DNA of 64,000 bases from positions 5,982-69,981 of the forward strand of contig JBGZEX010000075.1 in the NCBI GenBank assembly GCA_041846495.1. Direction: 5' to 3'. The DNA comes from JBGZEX01 sp041846495. GTDB taxonomy: Bacteria; Bacteroidota; Bacteroidia; Bacteroidales; Marinifilaceae. The notes below the pieces were generated by a model. That model had not been told where the DNA came from, searched no databases, and saw only the letters and a program-made list of their open reading frames with translations. A program made the position numbers and the translations under genes. Below, piece by piece: positions 34,906 through 43,581 of this stretch (position 1 is the stretch's first letter; every line of letters begins with the position of its first letter).

Positions 34906-36729
34906 TTATTCTTCCGTATTCGTTTTGGATTTTTCCATTCTTTTACGTTGGTTTTCGTCGAGGATGATTTTTCGCAATCTCATGGATTTCGGACAAACCT
35001 CCACATATTCGTCTTCCTGTATGTATTCCAAAGCTTCCTCCAAACTGAATATGACGGGAGGGGCGATATTGGTTTTTTCGTCGGAACCGCTGGCCCGCAT
35101 ATTGGTTAATTTTTTGGATTTGCATACATTGATTACGATGTCTTCCGAACGGGTGCTTTCCCCGATGACTTGGCCCGCATATACCTCTTCTCCCGGAGCG
35201 ATAAAGAATTTTCCCCTGTCTTGGAGTTTATTGATGGCATAGGCATAGGCTTGTCCGGTTTCCATTGCAATAAGAGAACCGTTGGTACGCATTTCTATTT
35301 CGCCCTTATAGGGTTCGAATTCTTTGAATCTGTGAGATAAAATAGCTTCGCCTCCGGAGATTGTAAGCAGAGATGCGCGGAGCCCGATAATACCTCTCGA
35401 GGGAATTTCGAAGTTCATAACGGTGCGTTCGTTCCTGTTCTCCATATTCAGCAGGACGCCCTTGCGTTTTGTCACCATCTCGATGGCTTTGCCGGAATAT
35501 TCGTCCGGAATATCTATGCTCAACTCCTCTACGGGTTCGTGTTTTTTGCCCTCGATTTCTTTTATAATGACTTTGGGCTGACCTACTTGAAGTTCATAAC
35601 CCTCGCGCCGCATGGTTTCGATGAGTACGCTTAAGTGGAGCACGCCTCGTCCGTATACGATAAAGGAATCGGCGCTTTCGCCCGGACTTACCCTTAGGGC
35701 GAGGTTTTTTTCCAATTCTTTCTCCAAACGTTCCTTAATGTGTCTGGAGGTTACGAATTTTCCTTCTTTCCCGAAGAAGGGAGAATTGTTTATGGTAAAC
35801 AGCATGCTCATCGTAGGTTCGTCGATGGCGATGGGGGTAAGAGCTTCCGGATTTTGAAAATCGGCAATCGTATCTCCTATTTCAAAACCGTCGATGCCGA
35901 CGATTGCGCAGATTTCTCCCGAATGCACTTCTTCGACTTTGGTTTTTTCCAATCCTTCGAACAGCATCAATTCTTTGATGCGTTTCTTCTCCACGGTTTT
36001 CCCGTCTCTTTTGCACAGGGTTACGGCCATGCCGGAATTCAATGTCCCCCGGGAAAGTTTGCCTACGGCAATACGCCCTATATAAGGAGAATATTCCAAA
36101 GAGGTAATAAGCATTTGAGGTGTTCCGGCTCCCGTTTGCGGAGCGGGGATGTTTTCGATTATCGTATCCAAGAGTACCGTGATATCGGTTGTGGGTTTTC
36201 GCCAATCGAGAGACATCCAGCCTTGTTTTGCACTTCCGTATACGGTCTTGAAATTCAATTGGTCTTCATCGGCTCCTAAGGAATACATGAGTTCGAATAC
36301 TTCTTCCTGTACCTCGTCCGGCCGGCAATTCGGCTTATCCACTTTGTTGATGACGACGATTGCTTTTTTGCCCAATCCCAAAGCTTTCTGAAGTACGAAG
36401 CGGGTTTGCGGCATCGTGCCCTCGAAGGCATCCACTAAGAGAAGTACTCCGTCCGCCATATTTAAAACCCGTTCCACCTCCCCTCCGAAGTCCGAGTGTC
36501 CGGGAGTATCTATAATGTTGATTTTGTAGCCGTTGTATCTTACGGATACGTTTTTGGATAAAATGGTGATTCCCCTTTCCCGTTCGAGGTCGTTATTGTC
36601 CAAAATAAGTTCTTTCCCCTGTTTTTCGTTTTCTCTGAAAAGTTTGCCTTGAAGAATCATCTTGTCGACTATGGTCGTTTTCCCGTGGTCGACGTGCGCG
36701 ATGATGGCGATGTTCCTAAGTTTTTGCAT
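34906..36729 (-). CDS. typA: Translational GTPase TypA/BipA
   Basis: Ribosome-associated GTPase of 607 aa. G1 AHVDHGKTT at residues 10-18, the switch region RERGITILSKN, G3 DTPGHSDFGGEVER and G4 NKVDK are intact. Domains II, III, V and the BipA-specific C-terminal domain follow (GRGVLHLSVLIETMRREGYE, RSEDIVINVCKSKKLTNMRASG). It assists 50S assembly, mainly under stress. Monocistronic with its own promoter. Confidence 0.95.
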   Translation of the reverse strand: MQKLRNIAIIAHVDHGKTTIVDKMILQGKLFRENEKQGKELILDNNDLERERGITILSKNVSVRYNGYKINIIDTPGHSDFGGEVERVLNMADGVLLLVDAFEGTMPQTRFVLQKALGLGKKAIVVINKVDKPNCRPDEVQEEVFELMYSLGADEDQLNFKTVYGSAKQGWMSLDWRKPTTDITVLLDTIIENIPAPQTGAGTPQMLITSLEYSPYIGRIAVGKLSRGTLNSGMAVTLCKRDGKTVEKKRIKELMLFEGLEKTKVEEVHSGEICAIVGIDGFEIGDTIADFQNPEALTPIAIDEPTMSMLFTINNSPFFGKEGKFVTSRHIKERLEKELEKNLALRVSPGESADSFIVYGRGVLHLSVLIETMRREGYELQVGQPKVIIKEIEGKKHEPVEELSIDIPDEYSGKAIEMVTKRKGVLLNMENRNERTVMNFEIPSRGIIGLRASLLTISGGEAILSHRFKEFEPYKGEIEMRTNGSLIAMETGQAYAYAINKLQDRGKFFIAPGEEVYAGQVIGESTRSEDIVINVCKSKKLTNMRASGSDEKTNIAPPVIFSLEEALEYIQEDEYVEVCPKSMRLRKIILDENQRKRMEKSKTNTEE

Positions 36730-36749
36730 CTTGAATTCAATTTAGGGTG

Positions 36750-36757
36750 CAAATTTA
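36750..36757 (-). promoter_or_regulatory. Promoter -7 element for typA
   Basis: Minus-strand TAAATTTG (TAnnTTTG), 20 bp before the typA start. Confidence 0.55.
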
Positions 36758-36915
36758 CGACAATAAATTGAAAATGCGGATTATTCTAAGAATCGAATAT
36801 TCTTTTTTAACATTGTTTTCAGGGGAATGCGAAAATGACGGGAATAAAATCGAAAGGTATTCGGAATTCGATGTTTTCGGGAAATGTAAAAAATATCTAA
36901 ATCGGGAAAAATTCG

Positions 36916-36986
36916 AGGTCGGTAGCAGATTTGAACTGCTGTACGCGGTTTTGCAGACCGCTGCCTAACCACTCGGCCAACCGACC
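36916..36986 (-). tRNA. tRNA-Cys (anticodon GCA)
   Basis: Cloverleaf of 71 nt: acceptor GGTCGGT / ACCGACC, D arm GCCGAGTGGTTAGGC, anticodon stem GCGGT / ACCGC with loop CTGCAAA giving GCA, T arm CAGCAGTTCAAATCTGCT region. Discriminator T (U73) is the known identity base of tRNA-Cys. CCA is not encoded. Confidence 0.94.
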
Positions 36987-37002
36987 ATCGATTATTGCTC
37001 CG

Positions 37003-37010
37003 CAAAGGTA
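37003..37010 (-). promoter_or_regulatory. Promoter -7 element for tRNA-Cys
   Basis: Minus-strand TACCTTTG followed by CG, 16 bp before the tRNA 5' end; a full match to TAnnTTTG. Confidence 0.65.
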
Positions 37011-37120
37011 GGTGTTTTTTTTGAAATGCCCAAATTTTTACGTTTTTTCTCTTTGAGAAATTCGGGGCTGAAGTCCGTCGGACTCCGGTCGAATTTCCTT
37101 GTCGAAAACTCGTTTCCTTT

Positions 37121-37489
37121 TTAAATTGCGGATTTGTCGACTTCCAAACTTAGGCTTGTAGCTCCGATTTTACCTCCGAGCGGCGGATTGAGTTTGGAGA
37201 TTTTTATACGGATGGATTCGGTTTGAGGAAAGTTTTTATAAAGTTCGTTTACGATTCTGTGAGCCAAATGTTCCAAAAGATTGGACGGAATAAAAATTTG
37301 TTCTTTGATGATTTTATATGCCGTCTGATAATTCAGGGCTCGATTTATGTCGTCGGTGGCTGCTGCTGCCGTACAGTCGTAGGCGATTCGTACATAGACA
37401 TCGAATTTGTTTCCTACTTTTCTTTCCGCTGCAAAGCATCCGTGATAGGCAAAAAATTCCATGTTTTCCAATTCGATAATTCCGGTCAT
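37121..37489 (-). CDS. folB: Dihydroneopterin aldolase
   Basis: Folate-pathway enzyme of 122 aa that splits dihydroneopterin to 6-hydroxymethyl-dihydropterin. Seen are ENMEFFAYHGCFAAERKVGNKF at the N-terminus (the YHG and E residues of the active site), the tyrosine in LNYQTAY, LLEHLAHRI and the C-terminal KLNPPLGGKIGATSL with its conserved Lys. Full length. It may be expressed from the promoter at 37617-37624 through a 120-nt leader that holds a strong hairpin. Confidence 0.93.
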   Translation of the reverse strand: MTGIIELENMEFFAYHGCFAAERKVGNKFDVYVRIAYDCTAAAATDDINRALNYQTAYKIIKEQIFIPSNLLEHLAHRIVNELYKNFPQTESIRIKISKLNPPLGGKIGATSLSLEVDKSAI

Positions 37490-37531
37490 CGTGTCGTGTT
37501 TTTTTGATTATTAATTATTGTATTTAAAGGA

Positions 37532-37610
37532 AAGGGTCGGAATCCCGACCCTTAAACACTTACTAACTACTAACCTAAACCAATAAACTTATGAAAAATC
37601 TTTTTCAAAG
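37532..37610 (-). ncRNA. Structured folB leader or small RNA ending in a hairpin
   Basis: On the minus strand a TAATTTTG promoter (37617-37624) is followed by a purine/T-rich stretch without an ORF and then by a 9-bp hairpin AAGGGTCGG-GATT-CCGACCCTT (37553-37532) and TCCTTTAAATA. The hairpin could end a small RNA of about 80 nt or act as a leader element for folB. On the + strand the same DNA reads CTAAACCAATAAACTTATG and opens only a 17-codon ORF. Identity uncertain. Confidence 0.4.
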
Positions 37611-37616
37611 ACGACG

Positions 37617-37624
37617 CAAAATTA
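37617..37624 (-). promoter_or_regulatory. Promoter -7 element upstream of folB leader
   Basis: Minus-strand TAATTTTG followed by CGTCG. It is the only TAnnTTTG element on this strand between folB and rsgA that I found. Confidence 0.5.
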
Positions 37625-37819
37625 GTGTTTTTATCGGTATTTGAAATTTTTTCGATGTTAAATTATATTCAAAATATTTATATGCTTGTTTAATACGCAT
37701 TTAATGCGTGTCATTGAGACGGCTGTTTGTTTTTTTTGTGGTTTCGGGGGGAATTTTATTCGAATCATTGCCGGGTTCGTATATTTTAAGTATAATTGTC
37801 TTATGTTTCTAAGATTGTT

Positions 37820-38746
37820 ATGGAAGAAGGTTTGGTGATAAAATCGACGGGTAGTTGGTATACGGTAGTCGTTGGGGAAGGCGAGATTGTAAATGCTCGT
37901 TTGAGGGGGAAATTGCGTATGAAAGGCATACGTACGACAAATCCCGTTGCCGTCGGAGATTGGGTGAAAGTCGTTTTTGAAAGAGGAAGTTGGTCGATAT
38001 GCGGGATTAAGGAGCGTCGGAATTACATTATTCGCCGTTCGGCAAATCTTTCGAAAGAAGCTCATGTGGTTGCTGCGAATTTGGATGTGGCCGTGTTGAT
38101 TGCGACACTGGCGCATCCCGTTACCTCTACCGTTTTTATCGATCGTTTTTTGGCTTCCGTAGAAGCTTACGATATTCCGGCCGTTTTAATATTCAATAAG
38201 GTGGATTTGTACGATGAGGCCGAAAGAAAACGTCTGGAAGATTATACGGAACTTTATGGGCGCATAGGATACAAAGTGTTGCACACCTCCGCGGTTACGG
38301 GAGAGGGGATTGACGAAATGAAGGAGGTGCTGAAAAACGGAATTACGGTTTTGTCCGGAATTTCGGGAGTGGGAAAATCGTCGCTTATCAATGCGGTGGA
38401 GCCGGGATTGTCCTTGAAAACGGCGATCATATCGGAAGCTTACGATACGGGTAAACATACGACTACGTTTGCAGAGATGTTTCGTTTGAGTTTCGGCGGA
38501 TTTATAGTGGATACGCCCGGGTTGAGAAGTTTCGGGAATTTCGATATGAAAAGGGCGGAGATATCTCATTATTTTCCGGAGATGTTTAAGATTTCGGATA
38601 ATTGCCGGTTTCATAACTGTATTCATGTGGACGAGCCGGGTTGTGCCGTGTTGGAAGCCGTGGGGAGGGGCGAAATCGCGGAGAGCCGTTATATGAGTTA
38701 TCTCAGTATGCTGGAGGAGGAAGCGACGGGCTCCAAGTATCGTTGA
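37820..38746 (+). CDS. rsgA: Ribosome small-subunit GTPase RsgA
   Basis: Circularly permuted GTPase of 308 aa for late 30S maturation. An OB-fold domain covers residues 1-75, then G4 NKVD (near 131), G1 GISGVGKSSLIN (near 185), KHTTTFAEM and DTPGLRSFG, and the C-terminal zinc finger with CRFHNCIHVDEPGC. ATG 37820 is used; an upstream in-frame TTG at 37796 has no support. Confidence 0.94.
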   Translation: MEEGLVIKSTGSWYTVVVGEGEIVNARLRGKLRMKGIRTTNPVAVGDWVKVVFERGSWSICGIKERRNYIIRRSANLSKEAHVVAANLDVAVLIATLAHPVTSTVFIDRFLASVEAYDIPAVLIFNKVDLYDEAERKRLEDYTELYGRIGYKVLHTSAVTGEGIDEMKEVLKNGITVLSGISGVGKSSLINAVEPGLSLKTAIISEAYDTGKHTTTFAEMFRLSFGGFIVDTPGLRSFGNFDMKRAEISHYFPEMFKISDNCRFHNCIHVDEPGCAVLEAVGRGEIAESRYMSYLSMLEEEATGSKYR

Positions 38747-38849
38747 TTATTCGATATCCGGGCGATTCTTTCGGAAAAGAATGAAGGGCGGAGGTTCGCT
38801 TTGATAATAAAATAATTAGTATTTTTCTGCAGACTTACAATATTTTTTG

Positions 38850-38857
38850 TACCTTTG
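38850..38857 (+). promoter_or_regulatory. Promoter -7 element for yceD-rpmF-fabH
   Basis: TACCTTTG followed by CGG, 22 bp before the GTG start of the DUF177 gene. Confidence 0.65.
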
Positions 38858-38879
38858 CGGAGTTTTATTGTAAACTGCC

Positions 38880-39395
38880 GTGGACAGGTTGAGAGAGTAT
38901 AAAGTGGCCTTCAGGGGATTAAAGGAGGGGAAGCATGAATTTTCTTATGTGATGGATTCTGCTTTTTTCTCTTGTTTCGAAAAGACTGTGGGGACGGAAG
39001 GGAATTTGGAAGCTCGTGTACTTATAGACAAATCCGCATTGTTGATGGAGGTGACGATATCGATAGAGGGGGAGGTGAAGGCCGTTTGTGACAGGTGTTT
39101 GGGAGATGTGGATTTCCGGATGGCGGCTTCGATGAAGTTGTTTGTAAAGCAGGGCGATCCGAAAGACGGGAACTCGGATGACTTTTTAGTTGTGGGGGCT
39201 GGGGATGATTATATAGATTTCAGCACATACCTCTATGAGTTGTATATGGTTAATCTTCCGGTCCGAATTGTTCATCCTGAAGGAGAATGCGATACATTCA
39301 TGAATACGATATTGGATAAATATCTGCTTAAGGAAGACGAGACGTCAGAGACGGATCCGCGGTGGAACGCACTTAAAAATATAATTAACAATTAA
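38880..39395 (+). CDS. YceD/DUF177 family protein
   Basis: Protein of 171 aa starting with GTG. The pattern VKAVCDRCLGDVDF with a CxxC pair, followed by DFLVVGAGDDYIDFSTYLYEL and the CDTFMN segment, is that of DUF177/YceD, which is almost always encoded just before rpmF. In plants and bacteria the family is linked to 23S rRNA accumulation. It lies 11 bp before rpmF, in the same transcript. Confidence 0.9.
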   Translation: MDRLREYKVAFRGLKEGKHEFSYVMDSAFFSCFEKTVGTEGNLEARVLIDKSALLMEVTISIEGEVKAVCDRCLGDVDFRMAASMKLFVKQGDPKDGNSDDFLVVGAGDDYIDFSTYLYELYMVNLPVRIVHPEGECDTFMNTILDKYLLKEDETSETDPRWNALKNIINN

Positions 39396-39406
39396 ATACT
39401 ATAGAG

Positions 39407-39592
39407 ATGGCACATCCTAAACGAAGACAGTCGAAGACCAGAAGAGATAAAAGAAGGACTCATGATGCAATCACCGCTCCAACGGTGGCCAAATGTTCAA
39501 ATTGCGGAGCTGCTGTGAAATATCATACCGTATGTTCCGAATGCGGATATTACAGGGGTAAGCTGGCGATAGAAAAAGAAGTTGTGGCATAA
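39407..39592 (+). CDS. rpmF: 50S ribosomal protein L32
   Basis: Basic protein of 61 aa (MAHPKRRQSKTRRDKRR at the start) with the zinc-ribbon pairs CSNC and CSEC intact, i.e. the zinc-binding C+ form. It sits between yceD and fabH. The plsX gene that often follows rpmF is absent here. Confidence 0.96.
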   Translation: MAHPKRRQSKTRRDKRRTHDAITAPTVAKCSNCGAAVKYHTVCSECGYYRGKLAIEKEVVA

Positions 39593-39681
39593 ATCCTTTT
39601 TGTTATCGGAATTTGTTTGCCCCTTGTGTCTTTACAGGGGGCATTGTGTGTATATGCATAGTTGTAATTTAATGAATACTT

Positions 39682-40689
39682 ATGGAAAGATGTAGGGCAG
39701 CAATAAAGGGAATAGGTGCTTATTGGCCTGAAGAAGTTATTACCAATGACGATTTGGCGAAAATGGTCGATACTTCGGATGAATGGATTATGACCCGAGT
39801 CGGTATTAAACAGCGTCATATCATGAAAGATCCCGCAAAAGCCACTGCTTGGATGGGAGCGCGGGCCGTAGAAGAACTTTTGAAAAAAACGGGAACTAAG
39901 CCCGAAGATGTGGATCTTTTGATTTGTTCGACGGTTACTCCCGACAGACATTTCCCCGCAACGGCAAATATCATTTCCGATATGGTGGGTATAAAAAATG
40001 CCTTTAGTTTCGATTTGAACGCCGGCTGTTCGGGATTTATTTTCGGCTTGGTTACGGCAACCCAATATGTGGAAAACGGACGGTATAAAAAGGTGATTTT
40101 GGTAGGAGCCGAAAAAATGACTACGATCGTGGATTATGAAGACAGAGCGACGTCCCCTCTTTTCGGAGACGGAGCGGCTGCCGTTCTATTGGAACCGACT
40201 ACGGAAGATGTGGGAATTGTAGATCACCTTTTGCATTCCGACGGTATCGGCATCAAGTATCTTTATATGGAAGCGGGAGGTTCGCTTAATCCGCCTTCTG
40301 CCGAAACGGTGGAGAAAAGGAAACATTATATTACCCAGGACGGTCCTCATGTGTTCAAACATGCGGTTTCGAAAATGGCGGATGTCTCCTGTGAGATGAT
40401 GGAACGGAATAATCTTAAGGCCGAGGATTTGGCATGGCTGATTCCTCACCAGGCGAATCTCCGGATTATCGATGCTACCGCCAAACGTATGGGATTGGAT
40501 CCGGCTAAGGTGATGATAAATATCGAGCGTTTCGGAAATACGACGGCTGCTACGATTCCTTTATGTATTTACGAATGGGAACCTCGGCTCCGTAAGGGAG
40601 ATAATATTATACTTGCCGCATTCGGAGCGGGATTTACATGGGGGTCCGTATATTTGAAATGGGCATACGACTATAAGGGATTGAATTGA
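39682..40689 (+). CDS. fabH: 3-oxoacyl-ACP synthase III (FabH)
   Basis: Condensing enzyme of 335 aa that starts fatty-acid synthesis from acetyl-CoA and malonyl-ACP. The Cys-His-Asn triad is present: Cys116 in NAGCSGF, His in PHQANLRI and Asn in FGNTTAATI. Near the N-terminus DTSDEWIMTRVGIKQRH is the CoA-binding region. It follows rpmF by 89 bp and ends with a strong terminator. Confidence 0.95.
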   Translation: MERCRAAIKGIGAYWPEEVITNDDLAKMVDTSDEWIMTRVGIKQRHIMKDPAKATAWMGARAVEELLKKTGTKPEDVDLLICSTVTPDRHFPATANIISDMVGIKNAFSFDLNAGCSGFIFGLVTATQYVENGRYKKVILVGAEKMTTIVDYEDRATSPLFGDGAAAVLLEPTTEDVGIVDHLLHSDGIGIKYLYMEAGGSLNPPSAETVEKRKHYITQDGPHVFKHAVSKMADVSCEMMERNNLKAEDLAWLIPHQANLRIIDATAKRMGLDPAKVMINIERFGNTTAATIPLCIYEWEPRLRKGDNIILAAFGAGFTWGSVYLKWAYDYKGLN

Positions 40690-40713
40690 GTGGGAATTCT
40701 ATTTGATATCGCA

Positions 40714-40750
40714 ACATTCGTAAGAAAAAGTTTTCTTGCGAATGTTTTTT
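40714..40750 (+). terminator. Rho-independent terminator after fabH
   Basis: Long stem ACATTCGTAAGAAAA / TTTTCTTGCGAATGT (one G-T pair) with a two-base turn, followed by TTTTT. Confidence 0.88.
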
Positions 40751-40794
40751 AATCACTGAGGTTATTATATATTCAACCCGAAATAAATACGAAT

Positions 40795-41550
40795 ATGAAT
40801 ACCTTGATATTGATACCGGCAAGATATGCTTCCACCCGTTTTCCGGGTAAGCCTATTGCAGTATTGGGCGATAAAACGGTCATACAGCATGTAGTCGAAG
40901 CTGCGGAAAAATTTACCGAATATACGTATGTGGCAACGGACGATTCGGCGATTTTCGATCGGGTTCTCTCATTCGGAGGCAAGGCGATTATGACATCGGA
41001 ATTTCATCGGAGCGGGACGGATAGATGCAGGGAGGCGATGCGGAAGGTCGTTCGGAAATACGGGGAAAAATATTTTGATGTGGTGGTCAATCTTCAGGGA
41101 GACGAGCCTTTTGCAAATCCCGAGGATATAGCCCGTCTTGCAGACTGTTTTTCCGATTCGAATGTGGATATCGCTACATTGGCAAAGCGTTTCGATGGGA
41201 CGGAAGACGTGACGGATCCCAATAAGGTGAAAGTGGTGACCGATATCGGAGGAAATGCCTTGTATTTTTCGCGTTCGCCCATCCCTTATTTCCGGGGAAA
41301 GGAAAAAGCCGATTGGGTGGAAAGTGCCGATTATTATAAACATATAGGGATGTATGCTTACAGACCTCATATTTTAGAAGCCATTGCCGACCTCCCCGCA
41401 GGGAAATTGGAAACGGTCGAATCCTTGGAACAATTGCGTTGGCTCGAGAACGGCTACCGGATTGCAGTGCGGTATACGGAGCACGAATCCGTGGGAATAG
41501 ACAGCCCGGAAGACCTTGTGCGGGCAGAAAAAATATTGAAAATGAAGTAA
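40795..41550 (+). CDS. kdsB: 3-deoxy-manno-octulosonate cytidylyltransferase
   Basis: Enzyme of 251 aa that makes CMP-Kdo for lipopolysaccharide. The N-terminal LIPARYASTRFPGKP nucleotide-binding motif, the DDSAI and SGTDR regions, NLQGDEPF (Mg site), YFSRSPIPY and the C-terminal ESLEQLRWLENG are all present. It shows that the organism builds a Kdo-type LPS core. Convergent with frr. Confidence 0.95.
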   Translation: MNTLILIPARYASTRFPGKPIAVLGDKTVIQHVVEAAEKFTEYTYVATDDSAIFDRVLSFGGKAIMTSEFHRSGTDRCREAMRKVVRKYGEKYFDVVVNLQGDEPFANPEDIARLADCFSDSNVDIATLAKRFDGTEDVTDPNKVKVVTDIGGNALYFSRSPIPYFRGKEKADWVESADYYKHIGMYAYRPHILEAIADLPAGKLETVESLEQLRWLENGYRIAVRYTEHESVGIDSPEDLVRAEKILKMK

Positions 41551-41610
41551 AAACACCGGCAGTCTCTCGATATCAAAGCAAAACACGACCGCCGGATTTC
41601 GCATCATTCG

Positions 41611-41630
41611 AAGATTTTATGGAAAATCTT
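41611..41630. terminator. Possible weak bidirectional terminator between kdsB and frr
   Basis: Stem AAGATTTT / AAAATCTT with loop ATGG between convergent genes. AT-rich and with a poor T run, so weak. Confidence 0.35.
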
Positions 41631-42192
41631 ATATGGTCATGATATCCTTTTCTTTTATGACCAGCATATCGTCTACTTTTTTGTTGAATTCATCGGTAAG
41701 TTTTTGAACGGAGTCTTCGGCATCTTTTCCCATGTCCTCACCCAATCCGTCTTTTACCATTTTTCGGAAATTTTCAATGGCATCCCGACGTGCATTTCTT
41801 ATGCTTATTTTCGTATTCTCTCCGATGTTTTTGCATTGCTTGACCAAATCCTTACGTCTTTCTTCCGTAAGAACGGGAATATTGATACGTATCAAATCGC
41901 CGTTATTCTCCGGATTAAGGCCGATGTTGGCAGCCATAATAGCTTTTTCGATAACCGGAATCATATTTTTTTCCCAAGGTTGTATTGCAATCGTCCGAGG
42001 ATCGGGAACGCTTATGTTTGCAACTTGTGAAAGGGGGGTGGGATTCCCGTAATAATCGACCGTAATGCCGTTCAATATTTTGGGATTGGCCCTTCCTGCA
42101 CGGATTCGGGCAAGTTCCTCCTCCAAATGAGAGATGCTGTTTTGCATCTGCTCTTTCGTATCGTCGAGATATAGTTTCACTTCCTCGTTCAT
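41629..42192 (-). CDS. frr: Ribosome recycling factor
   Basis: Protein of 187 aa that, with EF-G, splits post-termination ribosomes. The family's segments are LARIRAGRANPKILNGITVDYYG, PDPRTIAIQPWEKNM, IRINIPVLTEERRKDLVKQ and the RNARRDA helix. Full length. It has its own TATATTTG promoter; the usual neighbour pyrH is absent. Confidence 0.96.
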   Translation of the reverse strand: MNEEVKLYLDDTKEQMQNSISHLEEELARIRAGRANPKILNGITVDYYGNPTPLSQVANISVPDPRTIAIQPWEKNMIPVIEKAIMAANIGLNPENNGDLIRINIPVLTEERRKDLVKQCKNIGENTKISIRNARRDAIENFRKMVKDGLGEDMGKDAEDSVQKLTDEFNKKVDDMLVIKEKDIMTI

Positions 42193-42222
42193 AGTTGTTT
42201 GATTAAATTATTCTTCGATAAA

Positions 42223-42230
42223 CAAATATA
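42223..42230 (-). promoter_or_regulatory. Promoter -7 element for frr
   Basis: Minus-strand TATATTTG, 30 bp before the frr start. Confidence 0.6.
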
Positions 42231-42291
42231 GAGAAAAAGAATAAATTATACAAATATGTCCGAACTTCATGGATGTTTTTCTTATAAAGCT

Positions 42292-42299
42292 TAACTTTG
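42292..42299 (+). promoter_or_regulatory. Promoter -7 element for the U32 peptidase gene
   Basis: TAACTTTG followed by CGG, 26 bp before the start codon at 42326. Confidence 0.6.
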
Positions 42300-42325
42300 C
42301 GGAGAAATAAATCCGGGTTTTTATA

Positions 42326-43567
42326 ATGGAACGTAAATCATTCGAGCTCATGGCTCCGGTAGGTTCTTACGAATCTTTGTATGCTGCGATTCAAGGGCAT
42401 GCGGATGCCGTATATTTCGGAGTCGGGGATTTGAACATGCGCTCGCGTTCGGCGTCGAACTTCGGCGTCGAAGATATAGCTGCGATAGTTGCGATATGCA
42501 GGGAGCATAACCTCAAAGCTTATCTCACGGTGAATACTATTATTTACGATAACGAGACGGAGAAAATGCAAAATCTCGTTCAAGTGGCGAAAAAAGAAGG
42601 AGTTACTGCCGTCATCGCTTCGGATATTGCCGTTATTCTCTATGCCCGTTCCATAGGAATGGAAGTTCATATAAGCACCCAATGCAATATTACGAATTAC
42701 GAATCGGTGAAATTCTACGCCCGTTATGCGGATGTGCTCGTATTGGCCAGGGAATTGACTTTGAAAAGGGTAAAGGATATATACGACAGGATAGAGGCCG
42801 ACAATATTTGCGGACCTTCCGGAGAGAGGATAAAAATCGAGATGTTCGTTCACGGAGCTTTGTGTATGGCCGTATCGGGCAAATGTTATCTCAGTCTTCA
42901 CGAGAAGAATCTTTCGGCAAATCGGGGTGCCTGCAATCAGATATGCCGCAGAGCTTATACGGTGAAAGACCGGGATGAAGAAATAGAGTTGGATATAGAA
43001 AACGAATATATTATGTCGCCTAAGGACCTTTGCACCATAGGTTTTATCGACAAACTTATGGATGCGGGGGTGCGTGTGTTCAAAATAGAAGGGAGGGCCC
43101 GTTCGGCGGAATATGTGCGTACGGTTTGCGAATGCTACGATGAGGCATTGAATGCCTGTTTGGCGGGAGATTATCGTTCCGAAAATATAGAGGCTTGGAA
43201 ATCCCGGTTGAGAACGGTATTCAATCGCGGTTTTTGGGATGGGTATTATCTCGGACAAAGGCTTGGAGAATGGAGCGAAGTCTACGGTTCCAAAGCTACC
43301 CTCCGTCGGGAGTATGTGGGTAAGGTTACCAATTATTTTTCGAATCTTAAAGTAGCCGAATGTAAATTGGAGGCTTACGATCTTAAGATAGGCGATCGAA
43401 TAATTGTCGTCGGACCCGCTACGGGAGTCGTGGAATGTATCGTAACGGAACTCCGTCTCGAATTGACTCCTATTCCTCGGGTCGGGAAAGGAGATGTATT
43501 TTCTCTCCCCGTATCCGGGAAAGTACGGAGGGGAGACAAAATATATAAAATGGTGGCGGCTTCCTGA
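42326..43567 (+). CDS. U32 family peptidase (tRNA/rRNA hydroxylation type)
   Basis: Protein of 413 aa in the YegQ/TrhP-RlhA class of the U32 family. The signature EMFVHGALCMAVSGKCYLS lies near residue 172, followed by the Cys-rich NRGACNQICRRAY, which supplies probable Fe-S ligands. Characterised relatives take part in prephenate-dependent hydroxylation of tRNA or rRNA rather than proteolysis. The C-terminal ~80 residues form a small beta domain (VGKVTNYFSN to GDKIYKM) as in the family. Monocistronic. Confidence 0.88.
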   Translation: MERKSFELMAPVGSYESLYAAIQGHADAVYFGVGDLNMRSRSASNFGVEDIAAIVAICREHNLKAYLTVNTIIYDNETEKMQNLVQVAKKEGVTAVIASDIAVILYARSIGMEVHISTQCNITNYESVKFYARYADVLVLARELTLKRVKDIYDRIEADNICGPSGERIKIEMFVHGALCMAVSGKCYLSLHEKNLSANRGACNQICRRAYTVKDRDEEIELDIENEYIMSPKDLCTIGFIDKLMDAGVRVFKIEGRARSAEYVRTVCECYDEALNACLAGDYRSENIEAWKSRLRTVFNRGFWDGYYLGQRLGEWSEVYGSKATLRREYVGKVTNYFSNLKVAECKLEAYDLKIGDRIIVVGPATGVVECIVTELRLELTPIPRVGKGDVFSLPVSGKVRRGDKIYKMVAAS

Positions 43568-43581
43568 GTGTTTGCCGCAAT

